A stretch of 64,000 nt of DNA from Bowmanella denitrificans (GTDB lineage: Bacteria > Pseudomonadota > Gammaproteobacteria > Enterobacterales > Alteromonadaceae), in the NCBI RefSeq assembly GCF_002887595.1, contig NZ_PEBU01000001.1:558001-622000 (forward strand), in the 5' to 3' direction. A model generated the notes under the pieces. It did no database searches. It was not told the DNA's origin and saw only the letters and a list, made by a program, of their open reading frames with translations. The position numbers were made by a program, and so were the translations under genes. Position 1 is the first letter of the stretch. The number at the start of each line of letters is the position of its first letter. This document shows positions 8,160-17,004 of this stretch, piece after piece.

Positions 8160-9143
8160 ATGACAATGAATAATGACTTTACTTTCACAATTAAACGTAT
8201 CTGTCTCGATGAGAATTATCACCCATCAGACAATACACGCATTACTACCAACTTTGCGAATTTGGCCAGAGGTGAAAGCCGTCAGCAGAATTTGCGCAAC
8301 GCCTTAAAAATGATAGACAACAGTTTTAATTCCAGAGCGCATTGGGACAACCCTAACGGCGATCGTTACTCTATTGAACTGGAAATTATTTCCGTAGATA
8401 TAGATATTGAAGGTAGCGGTCAGACTTTCCCATCCATTGAAGTATTAAAGACCAATATTGTTGATCATAAAACCAACGAGCACATTGAAGGGATTGTCGG
8501 GAATAATTTTTCTTCCTATGTGCGTGATTACGACTTTAGCGTATTACTGCTTAATCACAATAAGGACCAAAGCGTATTCAGTATTCCGGATAATTTTGGT
8601 GAGCTGCATGGAAAGCTATTCAAGTACTTTGTCAACTCAAGTGCTTACAAAGAGAATTTTAACAAGCCACCGGTTATTTGTCTGAGCGTGTCGGATAACA
8701 AGACTTATCACCGTGCCGAAAATCAGCATCCGGTATTAGGCTTTGAGTATCAGCCCAATGAATCGTCTCTGACTGAACAATATTTCAGAAAAATGGGGCT
8801 GCAGGTTCGCTATTTTATGCCACCCAATAGTGTTGCGCCGTTAGCCTTCTATTTCTTTGGTGATCTACTTAATGATTACACCAACCTGGAACTTATCAGT
8901 ACTATCAGTACGATGGAAACATTTCAGAAGATTTACCGGCCAGAAATATATAACGCCAATGCGGTTGCCGGTAAGTGCTACAAACCCAATCTGAAAAACT
9001 CAGACCATTCGTTAACTCAAATTGTGTATGACCGGGAAGAGCGCAGCAAGCTGGCGATTAAGCAGGGTAAATTTGCTGAAGAACACTTTATCAAACCTTA
9101 CCAAAATATACTTGAGCAGTGGTCAGCTAATTTCTCTCTTTAA
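8160..9143 (+). CDS. mesX: DUF1852 protein, MesX: partner of folate-independent methionine synthase
   Basis: A 327-residue soluble protein. Its N-terminus (FTFTIKRICLDENYHPSDNTRITTNFANLARGES, read in pieces) is the signature start of DUF1852. In Acinetobacter the DUF1852 protein MesX is required by the core methionine synthase MesD, which makes methionine without methyl-folate; the biochemical role of MesX is not well defined. It is followed 28 bases later by mesD, the known pairing. ATG 8160 and ATG 8166 are both possible starts; neither has a clear ribosome site. MetR boxes upstream fit its role. Confidence 0.88.
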   Translation: MTMNNDFTFTIKRICLDENYHPSDNTRITTNFANLARGESRQQNLRNALKMIDNSFNSRAHWDNPNGDRYSIELEIISVDIDIEGSGQTFPSIEVLKTNIVDHKTNEHIEGIVGNNFSSYVRDYDFSVLLLNHNKDQSVFSIPDNFGELHGKLFKYFVNSSAYKENFNKPPVICLSVSDNKTYHRAENQHPVLGFEYQPNESSLTEQYFRKMGLQVRYFMPPNSVAPLAFYFFGDLLNDYTNLELISTISTMETFQKIYRPEIYNANAVAGKCYKPNLKNSDHSLTQIVYDREERSKLAIKQGKFAEEHFIKPYQNILEQWSANFSL

Positions 9144-9171
9144 TTAATCAGAAGATACAGCAGCAGCGATT

Positions 9172-10200
9172 ATGAAAACTTTACTACCGACTTCAACCGC
9201 GGGCAGCTTGCCTAAACCTTCCTGGCTGGCACAACCTGAAACACTTTGGTCCCCCTGGAAATTACAGGGGGAGGAATTAATTGACGGTAAACAGGATGCC
9301 TTGCGTGTGTCATTGCAGGAACAGCAACAGGCTGGCATTGATATCGTCAGTGACGGCGAGCAGACGCGCCAGCATTTCGTTACGACCTTTATTGAACACC
9401 TTAGCGGCGTGGACTTCGAGAATCGCAAAACCGTTAAGATTCGTGATCGCTATGATGCCAGCGTTCCGACTGTAGTTGGAGCGGTTTCCCGGCAACAGCC
9501 GGTTTTTGTCGAAGATGCCAGGTTTTTGCGCCAGCAAACCAGACAACCGATAAAATGGGCGCTGCCAGGCCCGATGACCATGATCGACACCCTGTATGAT
9601 GATCATTATAAAAGTCGTGAAAAGCTCGCCTGGGAATTTGCCAAAATCCTCAACCAGGAAGCCAGGGAATTAGAGGCAGCGGGAGTGGATATTATCCAGT
9701 TTGATGAGCCGGCATTTAATGTATTTTTTGATGAGGTCAATGACTGGGGTATTGCCACGCTGGAAAGAGCCATAGAGGGCCTTAAATGCGAGACGGCGGT
9801 ACATATTTGCTACGGCTATGGCATTAAAGCCAATACCGACTGGAAAAAGACCCTGGGCTCTGAGTGGCGACAATACGAAGAGGCCTTTCCCAAACTGCAA
9901 AAATCTAAAATCGATATCATCTCACTGGAATGTCATAACTCCCGCGTACCAATTGATTTGCTAGAACTGATTCGCGGTAAAAAAGTCATGGTCGGTGCCA
10001 TTGATGTGGCAACCAATACCATTGAAACAGCAGAGGACGTTGCCGCCACCCTGCGAAAAGCCCTGCAGTTTGTTGACGCCGACAAACTCTACCCTTGCAC
10101 CAATTGTGGTATGGCACCGCTGTCCCGCCAGGTAGCGAGAGGCAAGCTGCAAGCGCTCAGTGCCGGGGCTGAGATTGTCCGCAAAGAACTGCAAGCCTAA
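9172..10200 (+). CDS. mesD: Core methionine synthase MesD (MetE C-terminal-like)
   Basis: A 342-residue protein matching only the catalytic (C-terminal) barrel of cobalamin-independent methionine synthase; the N-terminal folate-binding half of MetE (about 755 residues) is absent. Zinc ligands of the family can be placed: His in AVHICYG, Glu in SLECHNS with an adjacent Cys, and a Cys in YPCTNCGMAPL. It would methylate homocysteine using a donor other than methyl-tetrahydrofolate. It is co-transcribed with mesX, the DUF1852 partner. A MetR-type regulator diverges upstream. Confidence 0.88.
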   Translation: MKTLLPTSTAGSLPKPSWLAQPETLWSPWKLQGEELIDGKQDALRVSLQEQQQAGIDIVSDGEQTRQHFVTTFIEHLSGVDFENRKTVKIRDRYDASVPTVVGAVSRQQPVFVEDARFLRQQTRQPIKWALPGPMTMIDTLYDDHYKSREKLAWEFAKILNQEARELEAAGVDIIQFDEPAFNVFFDEVNDWGIATLERAIEGLKCETAVHICYGYGIKANTDWKKTLGSEWRQYEEAFPKLQKSKIDIISLECHNSRVPIDLLELIRGKKVMVGAIDVATNTIETAEDVAATLRKALQFVDADKLYPCTNCGMAPLSRQVARGKLQALSAGAEIVRKELQA

Positions 10201-10217
10201 ACTCAGGCCATAAACCC

Positions 10218-10248
10218 TGGAGTTCAGGGAAAGCTTACTTGAACTCCA
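10218..10248. terminator. Hairpin between convergent mesD and the PhoD-like gene
   Basis: A perfect 9-bp inverted repeat, TGGAGTTCA and TGAACTCCA, with a 13-base loop, followed on the plus strand by a short T-run (TTTTAT at 10252). It overlaps the last codons of the PhoD-like gene. Likely the mesXD terminator, though the T-run is short. Confidence 0.4.
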
Positions 10249-12097
10249 CGGTTTTATCTTTACTGATCACCCGGGCCTGAATATGTTCATATTGATCCGA
10301 CAGACATAACTGACCAATGCCACTGTTGTTATACAGCACACCAGGCTGCCCCTGGGGCTGGCGGCGCTTTATCAGCATACGACGGCGCTTGGTCAGAAAG
10401 TTAAGCGGTGAACGACTGCCATACAGCCACAGATTGATCCGATCAAACCAGCGCAGCAGTCCCGCCGGAAAACAGTTTTTAATACCACTGGCCGTCACCT
10501 GCAATATTTGTGGACTGTGTTTGCGAAAACGCAGGGTAATGTCATAGACAAAGCTGTAGTGCACATCACCGGATAGGATCACAAAATGTGGCGGTGTTTT
10601 GTGATGGCGGAAAATATTCAGAATCACATTGGCGGCACCGGGATGCGCCATCCAGTTTTCTGCATCCACCATCAGAGCCTTGCCAAAAAAGGTAAAAATG
10701 CGCTGCACCGCCTCAATCAGCTTCACACCGAAGATCGGCGCTGGCGACACCAGAATCACCGCCGGTTCACCAATTAACTGCTGTTGTAAATCAGACAATG
10801 ATTCCCAGTCCATCAAACCTGATGGCTTGGCCGCACTGCTTTCTGAGCGCCATCTATGGGTACGGGTATCCAGTACAATGATTTTCGGTGAGGTGGCCAG
10901 GTGATAGTGCCAGTCCTGCCAGTCCAGCAGCTTGTCTATCAAGCTATCCTGCGCTTGTATCTGGCCGTCACGGAAACTCTGGCGCATATCTGCCAGTAGC
11001 TCGTCAAAGCGTTCAGGTTGATTGCCCCACCCCTGGCAGAGCAAATAGCCAATCAGGGCATTGCCAATAATGCGACGGGAAAATGGGTGACCATAGGCGG
11101 ATTCTTCCCAACCCCGGGTCAGGTTCCAGTCGTCGGTAATATCATGATCGTCGAAGATCATATAGGTTGGCATATGCGCCAAAGCCCGGCGAACCTGGCC
11201 CAAGCCCGCGACAAAATCCTTTATTGCCAGGCATTCCTTGTCATAACGGGCTTTAAACTTGTCGTCAATCCGCGCTCTGCCACTAGCCAAATCAACCCAC
11301 TGCCAGCAAGTGTCAGACCACACCAGCAGGTACATGGCAACGATCTCAGCCAGGCAGATCAGATGATTATGTGCCCCGGACGAAGTAAAAATAGGTTTCC
11401 TGGCCCCACCAAAGAAGCGCTCCACCAGCTTTTCATTGGCTTTGTTTTTCGGTAGCAGTTGCTCACGCATGTAGTAGCAATGGCTGCTTTCACGCAATTG
11501 ATCACTGCATGTGACCGTCGCTCCTGCAAAGGTCTCGCTGTATAAACCGAGTTTTTCGATCACCTGATGAATAGCCCAAAGAGTAGGGCCGGCCACATCA
11601 TCCACATAGACCTGGTCACCGGAAAATAACAGCATAGCAGGGCGTTCGCTGTCACTATGGCGATGCCTGGCGAGCAATTTATCGACCTCGAGTAAGCCAT
11701 CACTGCTGGGGTGGTGCGGCTTGCGGCAAGAACCATGTAGCAGATTATCCACGCGCGACTTCAGCATATAGCCAGGCTGTGTTTCGCCTTGATAACACAA
11801 GCCATCAATATGTTTTGTCAGGCCCTGCTGTTGTTCGTCCAGCAGGTCATAATGCACATACTGGTGTTCCTGCAGCGGACTATCCAGTTGAAAGTGCAGT
11901 AGCTGGATATGACAATGTGTACCAACCTGGATTTGTTCTGTTCTGGTTGCTTTTGCAGAGAAAACGCTGCCATCTGCGGTGTTAAGTTGCAGGGCGAAAT
12001 CACAGGCACGGGAGGTTGCCAGCCACAAGGTTAACTGGGTATCTGTGCAGTGCCTAAGCACAGGGCCGGCTAGAATTAACGGAAGAGTATCGCTCAC
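10235..12097 (-). CDS. PhoD-like metallophosphatase
   Basis: About 620 residues. Metallophosphatase motifs in order are SGDQVYVDD, FDDHDITDDW and SGDVHYSFVYD; these match the PhoD-like branch, which acts on phosphomonoesters or diesters. No signal peptide is apparent, unlike secreted PhoD, so a cytoplasmic location is likely. The start chosen is GTG 12097, whose last two bases overlap the upstream TGA stop (GTGA), a classic coupled start; a TTG 36 bases earlier would overlap the upstream gene more. It is co-transcribed with a DUF2252 protein. The substrate is unknown. Confidence 0.85.
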   Translation of the reverse strand: MSDTLPLILAGPVLRHCTDTQLTLWLATSRACDFALQLNTADGSVFSAKATRTEQIQVGTHCHIQLLHFQLDSPLQEHQYVHYDLLDEQQQGLTKHIDGLCYQGETQPGYMLKSRVDNLLHGSCRKPHHPSSDGLLEVDKLLARHRHSDSERPAMLLFSGDQVYVDDVAGPTLWAIHQVIEKLGLYSETFAGATVTCSDQLRESSHCYYMREQLLPKNKANEKLVERFFGGARKPIFTSSGAHNHLICLAEIVAMYLLVWSDTCWQWVDLASGRARIDDKFKARYDKECLAIKDFVAGLGQVRRALAHMPTYMIFDDHDITDDWNLTRGWEESAYGHPFSRRIIGNALIGYLLCQGWGNQPERFDELLADMRQSFRDGQIQAQDSLIDKLLDWQDWHYHLATSPKIIVLDTRTHRWRSESSAAKPSGLMDWESLSDLQQQLIGEPAVILVSPAPIFGVKLIEAVQRIFTFFGKALMVDAENWMAHPGAANVILNIFRHHKTPPHFVILSGDVHYSFVYDITLRFRKHSPQILQVTASGIKNCFPAGLLRWFDRINLWLYGSRSPLNFLTKRRRMLIKRRQPQGQPGVLYNNSGIGQLCLSDQYEHIQARVISKDKTVEFK

Positions 12098-13404
12098 GAA
12101 TTGATTTTTAACAGGGATTTCAGCAGGTTGCAATCATCCAATTGATATTTGGCATAGTCAGATACGGCTTTTATCAACGCCTCTTTATGACCGGGCAACA
12201 AATCTGCCATCGCCGTTTCAAAACGCACCGAACGTCTGTCACCGCGACAATGGGCCAGCGCCAATGCCTGACCACAAGCCTGTGCATAAGCAACAAAACC
12301 ACCGCTGACGGCCTTATTACCCAAACCGATATCTTCAGGATCAATCCCCACTCGGGCATGGTGACGGGAACGCACCAGGTAGTGCTCGCCCTGCCAGTAT
12401 ACTTCATCCAACAGTAAGTCTGGCCGACGTTGCATGCGGCGCTGACAGACTGCGGTAAGATGCGCCGGATTTAGCTGATTCACCTGGCTTAAATCGGCAA
12501 ACCAATGCAATGGCGCGGCCTGGCGCTGTTTCTTCACTTCCACCACATGGCAAAGAGGGAGGTCGTCAGGTGAAGCGCAATTGGCTGGCCCCACCAGCAT
12601 ATAAAAACGCTGCATATTGGCCGAGCCCGTGCCTGCATCCAGTCGCCGTACGATGTCCAGAATCGCATCATCCATATAGGGTGCAAACGCCTGGCGCACA
12701 CTGGCATCCAGCTCAGCGGTCAGGGGGCGAAATTTATCCGGTAGATGACGAAATCTGGGCGGAAACTGCGACAGATCCACGGCCTTGGCTAACGCACTTT
12801 TACTGTGAAATTGCTCACCTCCGGCTGCTCGTGCCACGGCTTTCTTCTGCTTTTTAGCCAGCAGATGAGGCTTTTTAAACAACTTCAGTACCTGCATGCG
12901 CGACTCAGGCACATCGATACTGGCTTTACAGATGTTCAGGTATTGGTCCAGAAATCCGTGCATGGCCTGTAGTCCCTGCTCCGGGCTGACCGCAGGGTCC
13001 TCCTGGCATTGGGTACCATTGTTATAGCGCCCTGCAGACAACCCCTGGCAATAATCAACACAAAGCAACAGACTGGAACAAAAGCGCGCCAGATCCCACA
13101 CCGCATGGCCAATACAGGCATCGTCAAAATCATTGGGAGAAAAAATAACCTGATCGCCATGGGAGCCTTCTTCAGTTAAAAACCCAAAGTTGCCCAAATG
13201 ACAATCCCCCATCACGATCGTCAAAGGAACAGAAAGTAGCGCTTGCGGTAAATTCAACAAGCCACTGGCCAGGTCAGCGTAAAACAGCTGAGCTGCGCCA
13301 CGCATAAACACATAGGGATTTGCGATCATTTTCCGGTGCTTACCCACGCCAAGCTTACCGTCAACACGGACAAGTTCGGTTTCTATTTGCCTGATACGTT
13401 GCAA
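12094..13404 (-). CDS. DUF2252 family protein
   Basis: A 436-residue protein. The family pattern is clear: NPYVFMRGAAQLFYADL, then VMGDCHLGNFGF and FDDACIGHAVWDLARFCSSLLL. These resemble the catalytic loop and metal site of aminoglycoside-phosphotransferase-like kinases (HxGN and D-rich motif), to which DUF2252 is distantly related. The substrate is unknown. The start is TTG 13404, backed by a strong AAGGAG five bases upstream. Its stop overlaps the PhoD-like start. A kinase-like protein coupled to a phosphatase suggests opposing or sequential action on one substrate (inference). Confidence 0.85.
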   Translation of the reverse strand: MQRIRQIETELVRVDGKLGVGKHRKMIANPYVFMRGAAQLFYADLASGLLNLPQALLSVPLTIVMGDCHLGNFGFLTEEGSHGDQVIFSPNDFDDACIGHAVWDLARFCSSLLLCVDYCQGLSAGRYNNGTQCQEDPAVSPEQGLQAMHGFLDQYLNICKASIDVPESRMQVLKLFKKPHLLAKKQKKAVARAAGGEQFHSKSALAKAVDLSQFPPRFRHLPDKFRPLTAELDASVRQAFAPYMDDAILDIVRRLDAGTGSANMQRFYMLVGPANCASPDDLPLCHVVEVKKQRQAAPLHWFADLSQVNQLNPAHLTAVCQRRMQRRPDLLLDEVYWQGEHYLVRSRHHARVGIDPEDIGLGNKAVSGGFVAYAQACGQALALAHCRGDRRSVRFETAMADLLPGHKEALIKAVSDYAKYQLDDCNLLKSLLKINS

Positions 13405-13498
13405 TGCTTCTCCTTACACTGAGAAAAGCAATAAACTGATGTTACTTACCTTAACGTACTGACAGAGCCGGGCAAAGAGGAAGAAAACAGCAAGATCA

Positions 13499-13523
13499 GG
13501 CCGCCTGCAATTTGCAGGCGGCC
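13499..13523. terminator. GC-rich hairpin behind the small secreted protein gene
   Basis: An 11-bp stem, GGCCGCCTGCA and TGCAGGCGGCC, around a 3-base loop, 14 bases past the stop of the gene at 13537. The tail is only weakly T-rich on either strand, so it may be a terminator or an mRNA-stabilising end. Confidence 0.6.
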
Positions 13524-13536
13524 TTATTCTGCGTTG

Positions 13537-13869
13537 TCATAGGCTTTGGGCCTTTTTGCTCAGATACTGATAGACTGACTCAGCCTGACGCTGTCTGGCA
13601 AAATCCACCAGATTAAGACCATCACATTTCAGGCCATCCAAAGCTAATACCGTCCGGTAGACACCGTTTTCACTGCTGGCTACCCGACCAATTTCCTGAA
13701 ATACCGAGCGGCGCAATAAGGCTACGTCGTCTTTCAGTGCAGAGCGGCAAAAGTTGGCAAAGGCCACATCACCGGTAAATGCATAACGTGATATTGGTTT
13801 GTCATCAGTGTTGGCCATTACAGGGGCGCTAAGCAACGTAGTGGCACAAAACAGGCTTAGGGCTTTCAT
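13537..13869 (-). CDS. Small secreted protein, DUF3718-like
   Basis: A 110-residue protein with a signal peptide (MKALSLFCATTLLSAPVMA). The mature part of about 90 residues has two cysteines about 38 residues apart (FCRSAL and KCDGL), which could form a disulfide. The pattern resembles DUF3718, small periplasmic proteins of Alteromonadales of unknown function. GAGGTG five bases before the ATG supports the start. It diverges from the chemotaxis receptor gene and is followed by a hairpin terminator. Confidence 0.7.
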   Translation of the reverse strand: MKALSLFCATTLLSAPVMANTDDKPISRYAFTGDVAFANFCRSALKDDVALLRRSVFQEIGRVASSENGVYRTVLALDGLKCDGLNLVDFARQRQAESVYQYLSKKAQSL

Positions 13870-14278
13870 AGGTTCACCTCGTTAAAGAACAAGCACATGC
13901 TTGCCTGATTAAGCCTACCCGGTTCTGCTTTTTGGTCTGTGTCTCTATTGTTTTCAATCAGTTAAATATTTGTAATCTGTCCCAAATGAAACACAATATG
14001 TGCTGCCGACGCCCCTTGCAGCGCGTTACATATAAATAAATGAAATTAAAATTCAAATTGTGTGCAAAAAATTGTCTTATAAACTTGGCTTTTCTGAGTC
14101 CTCTGTACACACTAACTGCATTAGTTTTAATTTTTTGTTGCTAGTTTTTCCAAAATTGACGATACAAGTGGTTCAGGGAAATAGAATTTTCAGACGGAAT
14201 TGGAATTTTCTGCAGTGATTCAGGAACATCGCATCACTGTTACTTAGGTTCTGAGATAACAACAAGTTGTGGTCCGCT
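13870..14278. other. 409-base AT-rich intergenic region
   Basis: This separates the divergent DUF3718-like and chemotaxis receptor genes. I find no open frame of note, tRNA or riboswitch fold. A weak sigma28-like -10 (GACGATAC, 14158-14165) precedes the chemotaxis gene, but its -35 is poorly spaced. It probably holds both promoters. Confidence 0.4.
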
Positions 14279-16450
14279 ATGCAAAAAATCGCCAAACAGC
14301 CTTCTTCTCCCACCCTCTCCATTAAACAAGCCTCACTGGCCATTAAACTGCTACTCACCGTGGGTTTGTTGCTGATACTGGTCACTCTGGCGTTTTTACT
14401 TTACAGCAACTGGTCTCTGAATCGCTCTGAACAGGTCATAGTCGGCCAGGTGTCGCAGCAGTTGGAAAGCAGCGTAACAGAGAGCCTTAAAGCGCAAGCC
14501 GGTATGCACGCTGCCGAGGTAGCCGCTAGCATAGAGAGTGTTTATCAGTACCCTAAAGCCGTTGCCAGCCAGCTAGGCAAAACCATTGAAACCCCCGGGG
14601 CACAACCACTAACCCGCAAACAGGTGGAAGACCTGGTGCGCTATACCTTAAGCGCCAGCCCGTCTTCGTCCTTGTATGCCCAGTTTGAAGCCGGAGGCTT
14701 TTATGACAAAGACCAGGACTATATTAGCAATGCCAGCCATTCGGTACCTGGAGCCGGGACACTGGAGATTTATTTCGTCCGTGAGTCTAACGGCAATATC
14801 AACCAGGAACCGGTAGAAGATGCTGATGAGAAACACGACACCACGCGGGATGAATTCGGATTTCGCGCAGCAGAATGGTACTTGTGTAATCAGGAAAAAA
14901 TGCGCCCTTGTCTGACCAATCCCTACAACTACGAAATTCGCCCGGGCTATGAAGAACTGATGACCAGCCTGACCGTGCCGGTGATTGCCCAGGGTCGGTT
15001 TCGCGGTGTGGTGGGTGCCGATATGAACCTCCCCATTTTGCAACAAAGAGCAGAGCAACTGGCAGCGTCACTGTTTGCCGGTAAAAGCAAAGTGTTTCTG
15101 GTCAGCCAGGACGGTATGTTGGTGGCCGCCAGCAGCAATCCGGATAAGTTAGCCAGGCCTTTTGCCGAAGTCGTTAATGCCGAACAGGCCAGACAACTGC
15201 GCGGTTTAGCAACGTCAGGTGACACGTTGAAGCTGGATAACTTCCTGTATGTTGCCAATCAAGTTGAAATAAAAACCGCACAAACTCAGTGGCAACTGAT
15301 TATCGGCGTGGACTACCCTTCTGCCATGGCAGCGGTTGGCAAGGTTTCCACTGCTATTCAGGAGGAAGTCTCTGCGCTGCTGGGCCAGCTTCTGTTAATC
15401 GCTTTAATTCTGGTGGGTGCCTCACTGGCCATCGTCTGGCTGTTTACCCGCAGTATTGTCAGTCCACTTCAACTGGTAGCGCAGCGTATGAAGGAACTGG
15501 CAGGACAGGGTGGCGATCTGACCAACAGCCTGCATGTCAGTACTCACCAGGAATTGATTGAGCTGGCTGAAGGTTTTAACCAGTTCCAGGAAAAAATTCG
15601 CCTGCTGCTGCAGTCAGTAAAATCATCCAGTCGTGATGTTTCACAAAGTGCCCATCAGACCTCTGGGTATGCCGAGCAAACCAGCAGCCAGATAAACCGC
15701 CAGCACGAAGAAATAGACAGCGTGGTGACAGCGATTACACAAATGTCGGCCACTGCCAGCGACGTGGCCAAACATGCCAACGACGCCGCCGACAGTGCAC
15801 AATCGGCCAGAGATTCGGCTAATACCACAGAACAAACCCTGTCATTTGCCGTCGACGAAGTGACCAAGCTGGCCGAAGATATGGGCCAGGCTGCCTCTGC
15901 GGTATCCGCCGTGGCATCGCGCAGTAATGATATCCGCAAGATTCTCGACGTAATTGGTGCGATAGCCGATCAAACCAACTTGCTGGCGCTTAATGCGGCG
16001 ATAGAGGCTGCCAGAGCAGGCGATCATGGCCGCGGTTTTAGCGTAGTAGCAGATGAGGTTAGGGCACTGGCATCTAAAACTGCAGACTCGGTCAAAGAAA
16101 TTGGCGATGTGATTGCCGGTTTGCAACAAGAAGTGAAAACCACAGTGGGGGTGATTGACGCCAACAGCAGCCGCGCTGGCTCGGCGGCGGATAAGTCCAG
16201 GGAAGCCTTTGCCGATTTGAGCAATATCGTCAGCGAAATTACCCATATTTCTGATCGCATCATGCAAATGGCCACCGCAGCGGAACAGCAAAGCGTAGTG
16301 AGCGAAGAGATTAATCAGAATATGGTGTCCATTGGCGACGCCACCCGTCAGGTAGCGGAGCTGGCCAGTTCTTCAACACAAAGCGCTGGCGCTATCAGTG
16401 ACAGTGTTAAGCAACTGCAACAACAACTGGATAAGTTAAAAACCGAGTAA
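14279..16450 (+). CDS. Methyl-accepting chemotaxis protein with large periplasmic sensor
   Basis: A 723-residue receptor. TM1 spans about 22-44; a periplasmic ligand domain of about 320 residues (double-Cache-like, containing [10 protein letters not shown] and [11 protein letters not shown]) follows; TM2 lies at about 366-391, then HAMP (about 392-445) and a long signalling coiled coil. The hairpin tip carries the invariant [20 protein letters not shown], the CheA/CheW contact. There is no C-terminal CheR/CheB tether pentapeptide (ends KLKTE). ATG 14279 is preferred to the TTG four codons earlier. The ligand is unknown; no other che or fla genes are nearby. Confidence 0.93.
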   Translation: MQKIAKQPSSPTLSIKQASLAIKLLLTVGLLLILVTLAFLLYSNWSLNRSEQVIVGQVSQQLESSVTESLKAQAGMHAAEVAASIESVYQYPKAVASQLGKTIETPGAQPLTRKQVEDLVRYTLSASPSSSLYAQFEAGGFYDKDQDYISNASHSVPGAGTLEIYFVRESNGNINQEPVEDADEKHDTTRDEFGFRAAEWYLCNQEKMRPCLTNPYNYEIRPGYEELMTSLTVPVIAQGRFRGVVGADMNLPILQQRAEQLAASLFAGKSKVFLVSQDGMLVAASSNPDKLARPFAEVVNAEQARQLRGLATSGDTLKLDNFLYVANQVEIKTAQTQWQLIIGVDYPSAMAAVGKVSTAIQEEVSALLGQLLLIALILVGASLAIVWLFTRSIVSPLQLVAQRMKELAGQGGDLTNSLHVSTHQELIELAEGFNQFQEKIRLLLQSVKSSSRDVSQSAHQTSGYAEQTSSQINRQHEEIDSVVTAITQMSATASDVAKHANDAADSAQSARDSANTTEQTLSFAVDEVTKLAEDMGQAASAVSAVASRSNDIRKILDVIGAIADQTNLLALNAAIEAARAGDHGRGFSVVADEVRALASKTADSVKEIGDVIAGLQQEVKTTVGVIDANSSRAGSAADKSREAFADLSNIVSEITHISDRIMQMATAAEQQSVVSEEINQNMVSIGDATRQVAELASSSTQSAGAISDSVKQLQQQLDKLKTE

Positions 16451-16464
16451 GCCGTGCAAACAAA

Positions 16465-16489
16465 AACACCCGCACTGTGGGCGGGTGTT
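16465..16489. terminator. Bidirectional terminator between the chemotaxis gene and ilvH
   Basis: A 9-bp stem, AACACCCGC and GCGGGTGTT, around a 7-base loop. On the minus strand it is followed by a T-rich tail (TTTTGTTTG), so it mainly suits ilvIH. Confidence 0.8.
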
Positions 16490-16506
16490 CGTTTCTGGCT
16501 CAATGC

Positions 16507-17004
16507 TCAGGGGCGCATGGCTTTCTCGCCACGAGACAATCCACACACGCCGGTGCGCGACAGTTCAACGATTTCTGCAGTCTGTGCCATGGTTTGCACG
16601 AATGCGTCCAGTTTGTCGCTGGTGCCGGTTATCTCAATAGTGTAATTACGCGGGGTAATATCCACCACCTGACCACGGAAGATATCCACCGTGCGTTTCA
16701 CTTCATCCCGTATCGCATCACTGCGGGTGGCCACTTTCACCAACATAAGCTCCCGCTCAACATGGCTGCCGTCGGTAAGATCTGAAATTTTCAATACGTC
16801 AATCAGCTTATTCACCTGTTTGGTGATCTGCTCAATGACTTTGTCATCACCCACAGTGGTGATCGTCAGCCTGGACAGACTGGAATCATCAATGGGCGCG
16901 ACACACAATGAGTCAAGGTTATAGCCCCGCTGGGAAAACAGACCAATTATACGTGACAGGGCACCGGGTTCGTTTTCCATCAATACAGAAATAATTCTTC
17001 TCAT
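16507..17004 (-). CDS. ilvH: Acetolactate synthase, small regulatory subunit
   Basis: A 165-residue protein, the normal IlvH length. An ACT domain at the N-terminus (RRIISVLMENEPGALSRIIGLFSQRGYNLDSL) mediates valine feedback; a C-terminal ferredoxin-like domain follows (DIFRGQVVDITPRNYTIEITG). It binds and regulates IlvI in branched-chain amino acid synthesis. Its ATG overlaps the ilvI stop by one base (TGATG), so the subunits are translationally coupled. Confidence 0.97.
   Translation of the reverse strand: MRRIISVLMENEPGALSRIIGLFSQRGYNLDSLCVAPIDDSSLSRLTITTVGDDKVIEQITKQVNKLIDVLKISDLTDGSHVERELMLVKVATRSDAIRDEVKRTVDIFRGQVVDITPRNYTIEITGTSDKLDAFVQTMAQTAEIVELSRTGVCGLSRGEKAMRP

Noticed and set aside
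14158-14165. Sigma28-like promoter before the chemotaxis receptor
   Set aside because: The -10 (GACGATAC) is fair but no -35 of the TAAAGTTT type stands at the right spacing.
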